Shown: piece by piece, positions 13,201 to 26,329 of the stretch
Position numbering within the stretch: position 1 is the first letter of the stretch
How the letters are laid out: each line of letters opens with the position of its first letter
Source of the DNA: Physella acuta
Lineage: Eukaryota; Mollusca; Gastropoda; Physidae
Length of the DNA stretch: 64,000 nucleotides
Assembly: GCF_028476545.1 (NCBI RefSeq)
Contig: NW_026732995.1
Coordinates: 755,001 to 819,000, forward strand
Direction: 5' to 3'
Made by a program: the position numbers and the translations under genes
Notes under the pieces: model-generated
Told to the model about the DNA's origin: nothing
Seen by the model: the letters and a program-made list of their open reading frames with translations, nothing else
Databases searched by the model: none

Positions 13201-16200
13201 ACATTCTAAAAGAGGGTTGAAGTACAATAGATGACATTCTGAAAGAGGGTGGGAGTGAAGACGGAGATGACATTCTGAAAGAGGGTGGAAGTGAAGACGT
13301 AGATGACATTCTGAAAGAGGGTGTAAGTGAAATAGATGACATTCTGAAAGAGGGTGGAAGTGAAGACGGAGATAACATTCTGAAAGAGGGTGGAAGTGAA
13401 GACTGAGATGACATTCTGAAAGTTGGTGGAAGTGAAATCGATGACATTCTGAAAGAGGGTGGAAGTGAAATAGATGACATTCTGAAAGGGTGGAAGTGAA
13501 ATAGATGACATTCTGAAAGAGGGTGGAAGTGAAGACGGAGTTAACATTCTGAAAAAGGGGTGGAAGTGAAGAGATGACATTCTGAAAGAGGGTGGAAGTG
13601 AAGACGTAGATGACATTCTGAAAGAGAGTGGAAGTGAAATAGATGACATTCTAAAAGAGGGTGGAAGTAAAATAGATGACATTCTGAAAGAGGGTGGGAG
13701 TGAAGACGGAGATGACGTTCTGAAAGAGGGTGGAAGTGAAGACGTAGATGACATTCTGAAAGAGGGTGGAAGTGAAATAGATGACATTCTGAAAGACGGT
13801 GGAAGTTAAGACGGAGATAACATTCTGAAAGAGGGTGGAAGTGAAGACGGAGATGACATTCTAAAAGTTGGTGGAGGTGAAGACGTAGATGACATTCTGA
13901 AAGTGGGTGGAAGTGAAGACGGAGATGACATTCTGAAAGAGGGTAGAAGTTAAAACGGAGATGACATTCTGAAAGTGGGTGGAAGTGAAATAGATGACAT
14001 TCTGAAAGAGGGTGGAAGTGAAGACGGAGATAACATTCTGAAAGAGGGTGGAAGTGAAGACGGTGATTACATTCTGAAAGAGGGTGGAAGTGAAATAGAT
14101 GTCATTCTGAAAGAGGGTGGAAGTGAAGACGGAGATAACATTCTGAAAGAGGGTGGAAGTGAAGACGGTGATTACATTCTGAAAGAGGGTGGAAGTGAAA
14201 TAGATGTCATTCTGAAAGAGGGTGGAAGTGAAGACGGAGATAACATTCTGAAAGAGGGTAGAAGCGAAATAGATTACATTCTGAAAGACGGTGGAAGTGA
14301 AATAGATGACATCCTGAAAGAGGGTGGAAGTGAAATAGTTGACATTCTGAAAGAGGGTGGAAGTGAAATAGATGACATTCTGAAAGAGGGTGTACATGAA
14401 ATAGATGACATTCTGAAAGAGGGTGGAAGTGAAGACGTAGATGACATTCTGAAAGAGGGTGGAAGTGAAATAGATGACATTCTGAAAGACGGTGGGAGTG
14501 AAATAGATGACAATCTGAAAGAGGGTGGAAGTGAAATAGATGACATTCTGAAAGAGGGTGGGAGTGAAGAGATGACATTCTGAAAGAGGGTGGAAGTGAA
14601 GAGATGACATTCTGAAAGAGGGTGGGAGTGAAGACGTAGATAACATTCTGAAAGAGGGTGGAAGTGAAGAGATGACATTCTGAAAGAGGGTGGAAGTGAA
14701 ATAGATGACATCCTGAAAGAGGGTGGAAGTGGAATAGATGACATTCTGAAAGAGGGTGGAAGTGAAATTGATGACATTCTGAAAGAGGGTGGAAGTAAAA
14801 TAGATGACGTTCTGTAAGGGTGGAAGTGAAATAGATGACATTCTAAATTGGTGGGATTGAAATGGTTGACATTTTGAAAGAAGGTGGAAGTAAAATAGAT
14901 GACATTCTGAAAGAGGGTGGAAGTGAAATAGATGACATTCTGAAAGAGGGTGGAAGTGAAATAGATGACATTCTGAAAGAGGGTGGAAGTGAAATAGATG
15001 ACATTCTGAGAGAGGGTGGAAGTGAAATAGATGACATTCTGAAAGGGTGGAAGTGAAAAAGATGACATTCTGAAAGAGGGTGGAAGTGAAGACGGAGTTA
15101 ACATTCTGAAAGAGGGTTGAAGTGAAGAGATGACATTCTGAAAGAGGGTGGAAGTGAAGACGTAGTTGACATTATTAAAGAGGGTGGAAGTGAAATAGAT
15201 GACATTCTGAAAGAGGGTGGAAGTGAAATAGATGACATTCTGAACGAGAATGGAAGTGAAATAGATGACATAATGAAAGAGGGTGGAAGTGAAATAGATG
15301 TCATTCTGAAAGAGGGTGGAAGTGAAATAGATGACATTCTGAAAGAGAGTGGAAGTGAAATAGATGACATTCTAAAAGAGGGTTGAAGTAAAATAGATGA
15401 CATTCTGAAAGAGGGTGGGAGTGAAGACGGAGATGACATTCTGAAAGAGGGTGGAAGTGAAGACGTAGATGACATTCTGAAAGAGGGTGTAAGTGAAATA
15501 GATGACATTCTGAAAGAGGTCGGAAGTGAAGACGGAGATAACATTCTGAAAGAGGGTGGAAGTGAAGACGGAGATGACATTCTGAAAGTTGGTGGAAGTG
15601 AAATCGATGACATTCTGAAAGAGGGTGGAAGTGAAATAGATGACATTCTGAAAGGGTGGAAGTGAAATAGATGACATTCTGAAAGAGGGTGGAAGTGAAG
15701 ACGGAGTTAACATTCTGAAAGAGGGTGGAAGTAAAGAGATGACATTCTGAAAGAGGGTGGAAGTGAAGACGTAGATGACATTATTAAAGAGGGTGGAAGT
15801 GAAATAGATGACATTCTGAAAGAGGGTGGAAGTGAAATATATGACATTCTGAACGAGAATGGAAGTGAAATAGATGACATAATGAAAGAGGGTGGAAGTG
15901 AAAAAGATGTCATTCTGAAAATGGTGGAAGTGAAATAGATGACATTCTGAAAGAGAGTGGAAGTGAAATAGATGACATTCTAAAAGAGGGTGGAAGTAAA
16001 ATAGATGACATTCTGAAAGAGGGTGGAAGTTAAGACGGAGATAACATTCTGAAAGAGGGTGGAAGTGAAGACGGATATGACATTCTAAAAGTTGGTGGAC
16101 GTGAAGACGTAGATGACATTCTGAAAGAGGGTGGAAGTGAAGACGGAGATGACATTCTGAAAGAGGGTGGAAGTGAAGACGTAGATGACATTCTGAAAGA

Positions 16201-19200
16201 GGGTGGAAGTGAAATAGATGACATTCTGAAAGGGTGGAAGTGAAAAAGATGACATTCTGAAAGAGGGTGGAAGTGAAGACGGAGTTAACATTCTGAAAGA
16301 GGGTGGAAGTGGAATAGATGACAATCTGAAAGAGGGTGGAAGTGAAGACGTAGTTGACATTATTAAAGAGGGTGGAAGTGAAATAGATGACATTCTGAAA
16401 GAGGGTGGAAGTGAAATAGATGACATTCTGAACGAGAATGGAAGTGAAATAGATGACATAATGAAAGAGGGTGGAAGTGAAATAGATGTCATTCTGAAAG
16501 AGGGTGGAAGTGAAATAGATGACATTCTGAAAGAGAGTGGAAGTGAAATAGATGACATTCTAAAAGAGGGTTGAAGTACAATAGATGACATTCTGAAAGA
16601 GGGTGGGAGTGAAGACGGAGATGACATTCTGAAAGAGGGTGGAAGTGAAGACGTAGATGACATTCTGAAAGAGGGTGTAAGTGAAATAGATGACATTCTG
16701 AAAGAGGGTGGAAGTGAAGACGGAGATAACATTCTGAAAGAGGGTGGAAGTGAAGACTGAGATGACATTCTGAAAGTTGGTGGAAGTGAAATCGATGACA
16801 TTCTGAAAGAGGGTGGAAGTGAAATAGATGACATTCTGAAAGGGTGGAAGTGAAATAGATGACATTCTGAAAGAGGGTGGAAGTGAAGATGGAGTTAACA
16901 TTCTGAAAAAGGGGTGGAAGTGAAGAGATGACATTCTGAAAGAGGGTGGAAGTGAAGACGTAGATGACATTCTGAAAGAGAGTGGAAGTGAAATAGATGA
17001 CATTCTAAAAGAGGGTGGAAGTAAAATAGATGACATTCTGAAAGAGGGTGGGAGTGAAGACGGAGATGACGTTCTGAAAGAGGGTGGAAGTGAAGACGTA
17101 GATGACATTCTGAAAGAGGGTGGAAGTGAAATAGATGACATTCTGAAAGACGGTGGAAGTTAAGACGGAGATAACATTCTGAAAGAGGGTGGAAGTGAAG
17201 ACGGAGATGACATTCTAAAAGTTGGTGGAGGTGAAGACGTAGATGACATTCTGAAAGTGGGTGGAAGTGAAGACGGAGATGACATTCTGAAAGAGGGTAG
17301 AAGTTAAAACGGAGATGACATTCTGAAAGTGGGTGGAAGTGAAATAGATGACATTCTGAAAGAGGGTGGAAGTGAAGACGGAGATAACATTCTGAAAGAG
17401 TGTGGAAGTGAAGACGGTGATTACATTCTGAAAGAGGGTGGAAGTGAAATAGATGTCATTCTGAAAGAGGGTGGAAGTGAAGACGGAGATAACATTCTGA
17501 AAGAGGGTGGAAGTGAAGACGGTGATTACATTCTGAAAGAGGGTGGAAGTGAAATAGATGTCATTCTGAAAGAGGGTGGAAGTGAAGACGGAGATAACAT
17601 TCTGAAAGAGGGTGGAAGTGAAGACGGTGATTACATTCTGAAAGAGGGTGGAAGTGAAATAGATGTCATTCTGAAAGAGGGTGGAAGTGAAGACGGAGAT
17701 AACATTCTGAAAGAGTGTGGAAGTGAAGACGGTGATTACATTCTGAAAGAGGGTGGAAGTGAAATAGATGTCATTCTGAAAGAGGGTGGAAGTGAAGACG
17801 GAGATAACATTCTGAAAGAGGGTGGAAGTGAAGACGGTGATTACATTCTGAAAGAGGGTGGAAGTGAAATAGATGTCATTCTGAAAGAGGGTGGAAGTGA
17901 AGACGGAGATAACATTCTGAAAGAGGGTAGAAGCGAAATAGATTACATTCTGAAAGACGGTGGAGGTGAAATAGATGACATCCTGAAAGAGGGTGGAAGT
18001 GAAATAGTTGACATTCTGAAAGAGGGTGGAAGTGAAATAGATGACATTCTGAAAGAGGGTGTACATGAAATAGATGACATTCTGAAAGAGGGTGGAAGTG
18101 AAGACGTAGATGACATTCTGAAAGAGGGTGGAAGTGAAATAGATGACATTCTGAAAGACGGTGGGAGTGAAATAGATGACAATCTGAAAGAGGGTGGAAG
18201 TGAAATAGATGACATTCTGAAAGAGGGTGGGAGTGAAGAGATGACATTCTGAAAGAGGGTGGAAGTGAAGAGATGACATTCTGAAAGAGGGTGGGAGTGA
18301 AGACGTAGATAACATTCTGAAAGAGGGTGGAAGTGAAGAGATGACATTCTGAAAGAGGGTGGAAGTGAAATAGATGACATCCTGAAAGAGGGTGGAAGTG
18401 GAATAGATGACATTCTGAAAGAGGGTGGAAGTGAAATTGATGACATTCTGAAAGAGGGTGGAAGTAAAATAGATGACGTTCTGTAAGGGTGGAAGTGAAA
18501 TAGATGACATTCTAAATTGGTGGGATTGAAATGGTTGACATTTTGAAAGAAGGTGGAAGTAAAATAGATGACATTCTGAAAGAGGGTGGAAGTGAAATAG
18601 ATGACATTCTGAAAGAGGGTGGAAGTGAAATAGATGACATTCTGAAAGAGGGTGGAAGTGAAATAGATGACATTCTGAGAGAGGGTGGAAGTGAAATAGA
18701 TGACATTCTGAAAGGGTGGAAGTGAAAAAGATGACATTCTGAAAGAGGGTGGAAGTGAAGACGGAGTTAACATTCTGAAAGAGGGTTGAAGTGAAGAGAT
18801 GACATTCTGAAAGAGGGTGGAAGTGAAGACGTAGTTGACATTATTAAAGAGGGTGGAAGTGAAATAGATGACATTCTGAAAGAGGGTGGAAGTGAAGACG
18901 TAGATGACATTCTGAAAGAGGATGGAAGTGAAATAGATGACATTCTGAAAGACGGTGGGAGTGAAATAGATGACAATCTGAAAGAGGGTGGAAGTGAAAT
19001 AGATGACATTCTGAAAGAGGGTGGGAGTGAAGAGATGACATTCTGAAAGAGGGTGGAAGTGAAGAGATGACATTCTGAAAGAGGGTGGGAGTGAAGACGT
19101 AGATGACATTCTGAAAGAGGGTGGAAGTGAAGAGATGACATTCTGAAAGAGGGTGGAAGTGAAATAGATGACATTCTGAAAGAGGGTGGAAGTGGAATAG

Positions 19201-22200
19201 ATGACATTCTGAAAGAGGGTGGAAGTGAAATTGATGACATTCTGAAAGAGGGTTGAAGTAAAATAGATGACGTTCTGTAAGGGTGGAAGTGAAATAGATG
19301 ACGTTCTGTAAGGGTGGAAGTGAAATAGATGACATTCTAAATTGGTGGGATTGAAATGGTTGACATTTTGAAAGAAGGTGGAAGTAAAATAGATGACATT
19401 CTGAAAGAGGTTGGAAGTAAAATAGATGACATTCTGAAAGAGGGTGGAAGTGAAATAGATGACATTCTGAGAGAGGGTGGAAGTGAAATAGATGACATTC
19501 TGAAAGGGTGGAAGTGAAAAAGATGACATTCTGAAAGAGGGTGGAAGTGAAGACGGAGTTAACATTCTGAAAGAGGGTGGAAGTGGAATAGATGACAATC
19601 TGAAAGAGGGTGGAAGTGAAGACGTAGTTGACATTATTAAAGAGGGTGGAAGTGAAATAGATGACATTCTGAAAGAGGGTGGAAGTGAAATAGATGACAT
19701 TCTGAACGAGAATGGAAGTGAAATAGATGACATAATGAAAGAGGGTGGAAGTGAAATAGATGTCATTCTGAAAGAGGGTGGAAGTGAAATAGATGACATT
19801 CTGAAAGAGAGTGGAAGTGAAATAGATGACATTCTAAAAGAGGGTTGAAGTACAATAGATGACATTCTGAAAGAGGGTGGGAGTGAAGACGGAGATGACA
19901 TTCTGAAAGAGGGTGGAAGTGAAGACGTAGATGACATTCTGAAAGAGGGTGTAAGTGAAATAGATGACATTCTGAAAGAGGGTGGAAGTGAAGACGGAGA
20001 TAACATTCTGAAAGAGGGTGGAAGTGAAGACTGAGATGACATTCTGAAAGTTGGTGGAAGTGAAATCGATGACATTCTGAAAGAGGGTGGAAGTGAAATA
20101 GATGACATTCTGAAAGGGTGGAAGTGAAATAGATGACATTCTGAAAGAGGGTGGAAGTGAAGACGGAGTTAACATTCTGAAAAAGGGGTGGAAGTGAAGA
20201 GATGACATTCTGAAAGAGGGTGGAAGTGAAGACGTAGATGACATTCTGAAAGAGAGTGGAAGTGAAATAGATGACATTCTAAAAGAGGGTGGAAGTAAAA
20301 TAGATGACATTCTGAAAGAGGGTGGGAGTGAAGACGGAGATGACGTTCTGAAAGAGGGTGGAAGTGAAGACGTAGATGACATTCTGAAAGAGGGTGGAAG
20401 TGAAATAGATGACATTCTGAAAGACGGTGGAAGTTAAGACGGAGATAACATTCTGAAAGAGGGTGGAAGTGAAGACGGAGATGACATTCTAAAAGTTGGT
20501 GGAGGTGAAGACGTAGATGACATTCTGAAAGTGGGTGGAAGTGAAGACGGAGATGACATTCTGAAAGAGGGTAGAAGTTAAAACGGAGATGACATTCTGA
20601 AAGTGGGTGGAAGTGAAATAGATGACATTCTGAAAGAGGGTGGAAGTGAAGACGGAGATAACATTCTGAAAGAGGGTGGAAGTGAAGACGGTGATTACAT
20701 TCTGAAAGAGGGTGGAAGTGAAATAGATGTCATTCTGAAAGAGGGTGGAAGTGAAGACGGAGATAACATTCTGAAAGAGGGTGGAAGTGAAGACGGTGAT
20801 TACATTCTGAAAGAGGGTGGAAGTGAAATAGATGTCATTCTGAAAGAGGGTGGAAGTGAAGACGGAGATAACATTCTGAAAGAGGGTAGAAGCGAAATAG
20901 ATTACATTCTGAAAGACGGTGGAAGTGAAATAGATGACATCCTGAAAGAGGGTGGAAGTGAAATAGTTGACATTCTGAAAGAGGGTGGAAGTGAAATAGA
21001 TGACATTCTGAAAGAGGGTGTACATGAAATAGATGACATTCTGAAAGAGGGTGGAAGTGAAGACGTAGATGACATTCTGAAAGAGGGTGGAAGTGAAATA
21101 GATGACATTCTGAAAGACGGTGGGAGTGAAATAGATGACAATCTGAAAGAGGGTGGAAGTGAAATAGATGACATTCTGAAAGAGGGTGGGAGTGAAGAGA
21201 TGACATTCTGAAAGAGGGTGGAAGTGAAGAGATGACATTCTGAAAGAGGGTGGGAGTGAAGACGTAGATAACATTCTGAAAGAGGGTGGAAGTGAAGAGA
21301 TGACATTCTGAAAGAGGGTGGAAGTGAAATAGATGACATCCTGAAAGAGGGTGGAAGTGGAATAGATGACATTCTGAAAGAGGGTGGAAGTGAAATTGAT
21401 GACATTCTGAAAGAGGGTGGAAGTAAAATAGATGACGTTCTGTAAGGGTGGAAGTGAAATAGATGACATTCTAAATTGGTGGGATTGAAATGGTTGACAT
21501 TTTGAAAGAAGGTGGAAGTAAAATAGATGACATTCTGAAAGAGGGTGGAAGTGAAATAGATGACATTCTGAAAGAGGGTGGAAGTGAAATAGATGACATT
21601 CTGAAAGAGGGTGGAAGTGAAATAGATAACATTCTGAGAGAGGGTGGAAGTGAAATAGATGACATTCTGAAAGGGTGGAAGTGAAAAAGATGACATTCTG
21701 AAAGAGGGTGGAAGTGAAGACGGAGTTAACATTCTGAAAGAGGGTTGAAGTGAAGAGATGACATTCTGAAAGAGGGTGGAAGTGAAGACGTAGTTGACAT
21801 TATTAAAGAGGGTGGAAGTGAAATAGATGACATTCTGAAAGAGGGTGGAAGTGAAATAGATGACATTCTGAACGAGAATGGAAGTGAAATAGATGACATA
21901 ATGAAAGAGGGTGGAAGTGAAATAGATGTCATTCTGAAAGAGGGTGGAAGTGAAATAGATGACATTCTGAAAGAGAGTGGAAGTGAAATAGATGACATTC
22001 TAAAAGAGGGTTGAAGTAAAATAGATGACATTCTGAAAGAGGGTGGGAGTGAAGACGGAGATGACATTCTGAAAGAGGGTGGAAGTGAAGACGTAGATGA
22101 CATTCTGAAAGAGGGTGTAAGTGAAATAGATGACATTCTGAAAGAGGTCGGAAGTGAAGACGGAGATAACATTCTGAAAGAGGGTGGAAGTGAAGACGGA

Positions 22201-25200
22201 GATGACATTCTGAAAGTTGGTGGAAGTGAAATCGATGACATTCTGAAAGAGGGTGGAAGTGAAATAGATGACATTCTGAAAGGGTGGAAGTGAAATAGAT
22301 GACATTCTGAAAGAGGGTGGAAGTGAAGACGGAGTTAACATTCTGAAAGAGGGTGGAAGTAAAGAGATGACATTCTGAAAGAGGGTGGAAGTGAAGACGT
22401 AGATGACATTATTAAAGAGGGTGGAAGTGAAATAGATGACATTCTGAAAGAGGGTGGAAGTGAAATATATGACATTCTGAACGAGAATGGAAGTGAAATA
22501 GATGACATAATGAAAGAGGGTGGAAGTGAAATAGATGTCATTCTGAAAATGGTGGAAGTGAAATAGATGACATTCTGAAAGAGAGTGGAAGTGAAATAGA
22601 TGACATTCTAAAAGAGGGTGGAAGTAAAATAGATGACATTCTGAAAGAGGGTGGAAGTTAAGACGGAGATAACATTCTGAAAGAGGGTGGAAGTGAAGAC
22701 GGAGATGACATTCTAAAAGTTGGTGGACGTGAAGACGTAGATGACATTCTGAAAGAGGGTGGAAGTGAAGACGGAGATGACATTCTGAAAGAGGGTGGAA
22801 GTGAAGACGTAGATGACATTCTGAAAGAGGGTGGAAGTGAAATAGATGACATTCTGAAAGGGTGGAAGTGAAAAAGATGACATTCTGAAAGAGGGTGGAA
22901 GTGAAGACGGAGTTAACATTCTGAAAGAGGGTGGAAGTGGAATAGATGACAATCTGAAAGAGGGTGGAAGTGAAGACGTAGTTGACATTATTAAAGAGGG
23001 TGGAAGTGAAATAGATGACATTCTGAAAGAGGGTGGAAGTGAAATAGATGACATTCTGAACGAGAATGGAAGTGAAATAGATGACATAATGAAAGAGGGT
23101 GGAAGTGAAATAGATGTCATTCTGAAAGAGGGTGGAAGTGAAATAGATGACATTCTGAAAGAGAGTGGAAGTGAAATAGATGACATTCTAAAAGAGGGTT
23201 GAAGTACAATAGATGACATTCTGAAAGAGGGTGGGAGTGAAGACGGAGATGACATTCTGAAAGAGGGTGGAAGTGAAGACGTAGATGACATTCTGAAAGA
23301 GGGTGTAAGTGAAATAGATGACATTCTGAAAGAGGGTGGAAGTGAAGACGGAGATAACATTCTGAAAGAGGGTGGAAGTGAAGACTGAGATGACATTCTG
23401 AAAGTTGGTGGAAGTGAAATCGATGACATTCTGAAAGAGGGTGGAAGTGAATTAGATGACATTCTGAAAGGGTGGAAGTGAAATAGATGACATTCTGAAA
23501 GAGGGTGGAAGTGAAGACGGAGTTAACATTCTGAAAAAGGGGTGGAAGTGAAGAGATGACATTCTGAAAGAGGGTGGAAGTGAAGACGTAGATGACATTC
23601 TGAAAGAGAGTGGAAGTGAAATAGATGACATTCTAAAAGAGGGTGGAAGTAAAATAGATGACATTCTGAAAGAGGGTGGGAGTGAAGACGGAGATGACGT
23701 TCTGAAAGAGGGTGGAAGTGAAGACGTAGATGACATTCTGAAAAAGGGTGGAAGTGAAATAGATGACATTCTGAAAGACGGTGGAAGTTAAGACGGAGAT
23801 AACATTCTGAAAGAGGGTGGAAGTGAAGACGGAGATGACATTCTAAAAGTTGGTGGAGGTGAAGACGTAGATGACATTCTGAAAGTGGGTGGAAGTGAAG
23901 ACGGAGATGACATTCTGAAAGAGGGTAGAAGTTAAAACGGAGATGACATTCTGAAAGAGGGTGGAAGTGAAATAGATGACATTCTGAAAGAGGGTGGAAG
24001 TGAAGACGGAGATAACATTCTGAAAGAGGGTGGAAGTGAAGACGGTGATTACATTCTGAAAGAGGGTGGAAGTGAAATAGATGTCATTCTGAAAGAGGGT
24101 GGAAGTGAAGACGGAGATAACATTCTGAAAGAGGGTGGAAGTGAAGACGGTGATTACATTCTGAAAGAGGGTGGAAGTGAAATAGATGTCATTCTGAAAG
24201 AGGGTGGAAGTGAAGACGGAGATAACATTCTGAAAGAGGGTAGAAGCGAAATAGATTACATTCTGAAAGACGGTGGAAGTGAAATAGATGACATCCTGAA
24301 AGAGGGTGGAAGTGAAATAGTTGACATTCTGAAAGAGGGTGGAAGTGAAATAGATGACATTCTGAAAGAGGGTGTACATGAAATAGATGACATTCTGAAA
24401 GAGGCGGAAGTGAAGACGTAGATGACATTCTGAAAGAGGGTGGAAGTGAAATAGATGACATTCTGAAAGACGGTGGGAGTGAAATAGATGACAATCTGAA
24501 AGAGGGTGGAAGTGAAATAGATGACATTCTGAAAGAGGGTGGGAGTGAAGAGATGACATTCTGAAAGAGGGTGGAAGTGAAGAGATGACATACTGAAAGA
24601 GGGTGGGAGTGAAGACGTAGATAACATTCTGAAAGAGGGTGGAAGTGAAGAGATGACATTCTGAAAGAGGGTGGAAGTGAAATTGATGACATTCTGAAAG
24701 AGGGTGGAAGTAAAATAGATGACGTTCTGTAAGGGTGGAAGTGAAATAGATGACATTCTAAATTGGTGGGATTGAAATGGTTGACATTTTGAAAGAAGGT
24801 GGAAGTAAAATAGATGACATTCTGAAAGAGGGTGGAAGTGAAATAGATGACATTCTGAAAGAGGGTGGAAGTGAAATAGATGACATTCTGAAAGAGGGTG
24901 GAAGTGAAATAGATGACATTCTGAGAGAGGGTGGAAGTGAAATAGATGACATTCTGAAAGGGTGGAAGTGAAAAAGATGACATTCTGAAAGAGGGTGGAA
25001 GTGAAGACGGAGTTAACATTCTGAAAGAGGGTTGAAGTGAAGAGATGACATTCTGAAAGAGGGTGGAAGTGAAGACGTAGTTGACATTATTAAAGAGGGT
25101 GGAAGTGAAATAGATGACATTCTGAAAGAGGGTGGAAGTGAAATAGATGACATTCTGAACGAGAATGGAAGTGAAATAGATGACATAATGAAAGAGGGTG

Positions 25201-26300
25201 GAAGTGAAATAGATGTCATTCTGAAAGAGGGTGGAAGTGAAATAGATGACATTCTGAAAGAGAGTGGAAGTGAAATAGATGACATTCTAAAAGAGGGTTG
25301 AAGTAAAATAGATGACATTCTGAAAGAGGGTGGGAGTGAAGACGGAGATGACATTCTGAAAGAGGGTGGAAGTGAAGACGTAGATGACATTCTGAAAGAG
25401 GGTGTAAGTGAAATAGATGACATTCTGAAAGAGGTCGGAAGTGAAGACGGAGATAACATTCTGAAAGAGGGTGGAAGTGAAGACGGAGATGACATTCTGA
25501 AAGTTGGTGGAAGTGAAATCGATGACATTCTGAAAGAGGGTGGAAGTGAAATAGATGACATTCTGAAAGGGTGGAAGTGAAATAGATGACATTCTGAAAG
25601 AGGGTGGAAGTGAAGACGGAGTTAACATTCTGAAAGAGGGTGGAAGTAAAGAGATGACATTCTGAAAGAGGGTGGAAGTGAAGACGTAGATGACATTATT
25701 AAAGAGGGTGGAAGTGAAATAGATGACATTCTGAAAGAGGGTGGAAGTGAAATATATGACATTCTGAACGAGAATGGAAGTGAAATAGATGACATAATGA
25801 AAGAGGGTGGAAGTGAAATAGATGTCATTCTGAAAGAGGGTGGAAGTGAAATAGATGACATTCTGAAAGAGAGTGGAAGTGAAATAGATGACATTCTAAA
25901 AGAGGGTGGAAGTAAAATAGATGACATTCTGAAAGAGGGTGGAAGTTAAGACGGAGATAACATTCTGAAAGAGGGTGGAAGTGAAGACGGAGATGACATT
26001 CTAAAAGTTGGTGGACGTGAAGACGTAGATGACATTCTGAAAGAGGGTGGAAGTGAAGACGGAGATGACATTCTGAAAGAGGGTGGAAGTGAAGACGTAG
26101 ATGACATTCTGAAAGAGGGTGGAAGTGAAATAGATGACATTCTGAAAGACGGTGGAAGTTAAGACGGAGATAACATTCTGAAAGAGGGTGGAAGTGAAGA
26201 CGGAGATGACATTCTAAAAGTTGGTGGAGGTGAAGACGTAGATGACATTCTGAAAGAGGGTGGAAGTGAAGACGGAGATGACATTCTGAAAGAGGGTAGA
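10278..26300. repeat. Higher-order repeat domain (about 2.9-3.35 kb blocks, 6,628-bp superperiod)
   Basis: Within the 33-bp array, the same long variant strings recur at fixed spacing. Matching landmarks sit at 10,278, 13,206, 16,560 and 19,834 (steps 2,928, 3,354 and 3,274), and again at 10,933, 13,861, 17,215, 20,489 and 23,843. A larger period of exactly 6,628 bp links 13,861 to 20,489, 15,098 to 21,726 and 16,085 to 22,713. Inside the blocks, a 105-bp trimer (36+36+33 bp) is present twice near 14.0-14.2 kb but five times near 17.4-17.9 kb, which adds exactly 315 bp. This is the nested structure expected from repeated unequal exchange. The block limits given here are approximate. Confidence 0.85.
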
Positions 26301-26329
26301 AGTTAAAACGGAGATGACATTCTGAAAGT

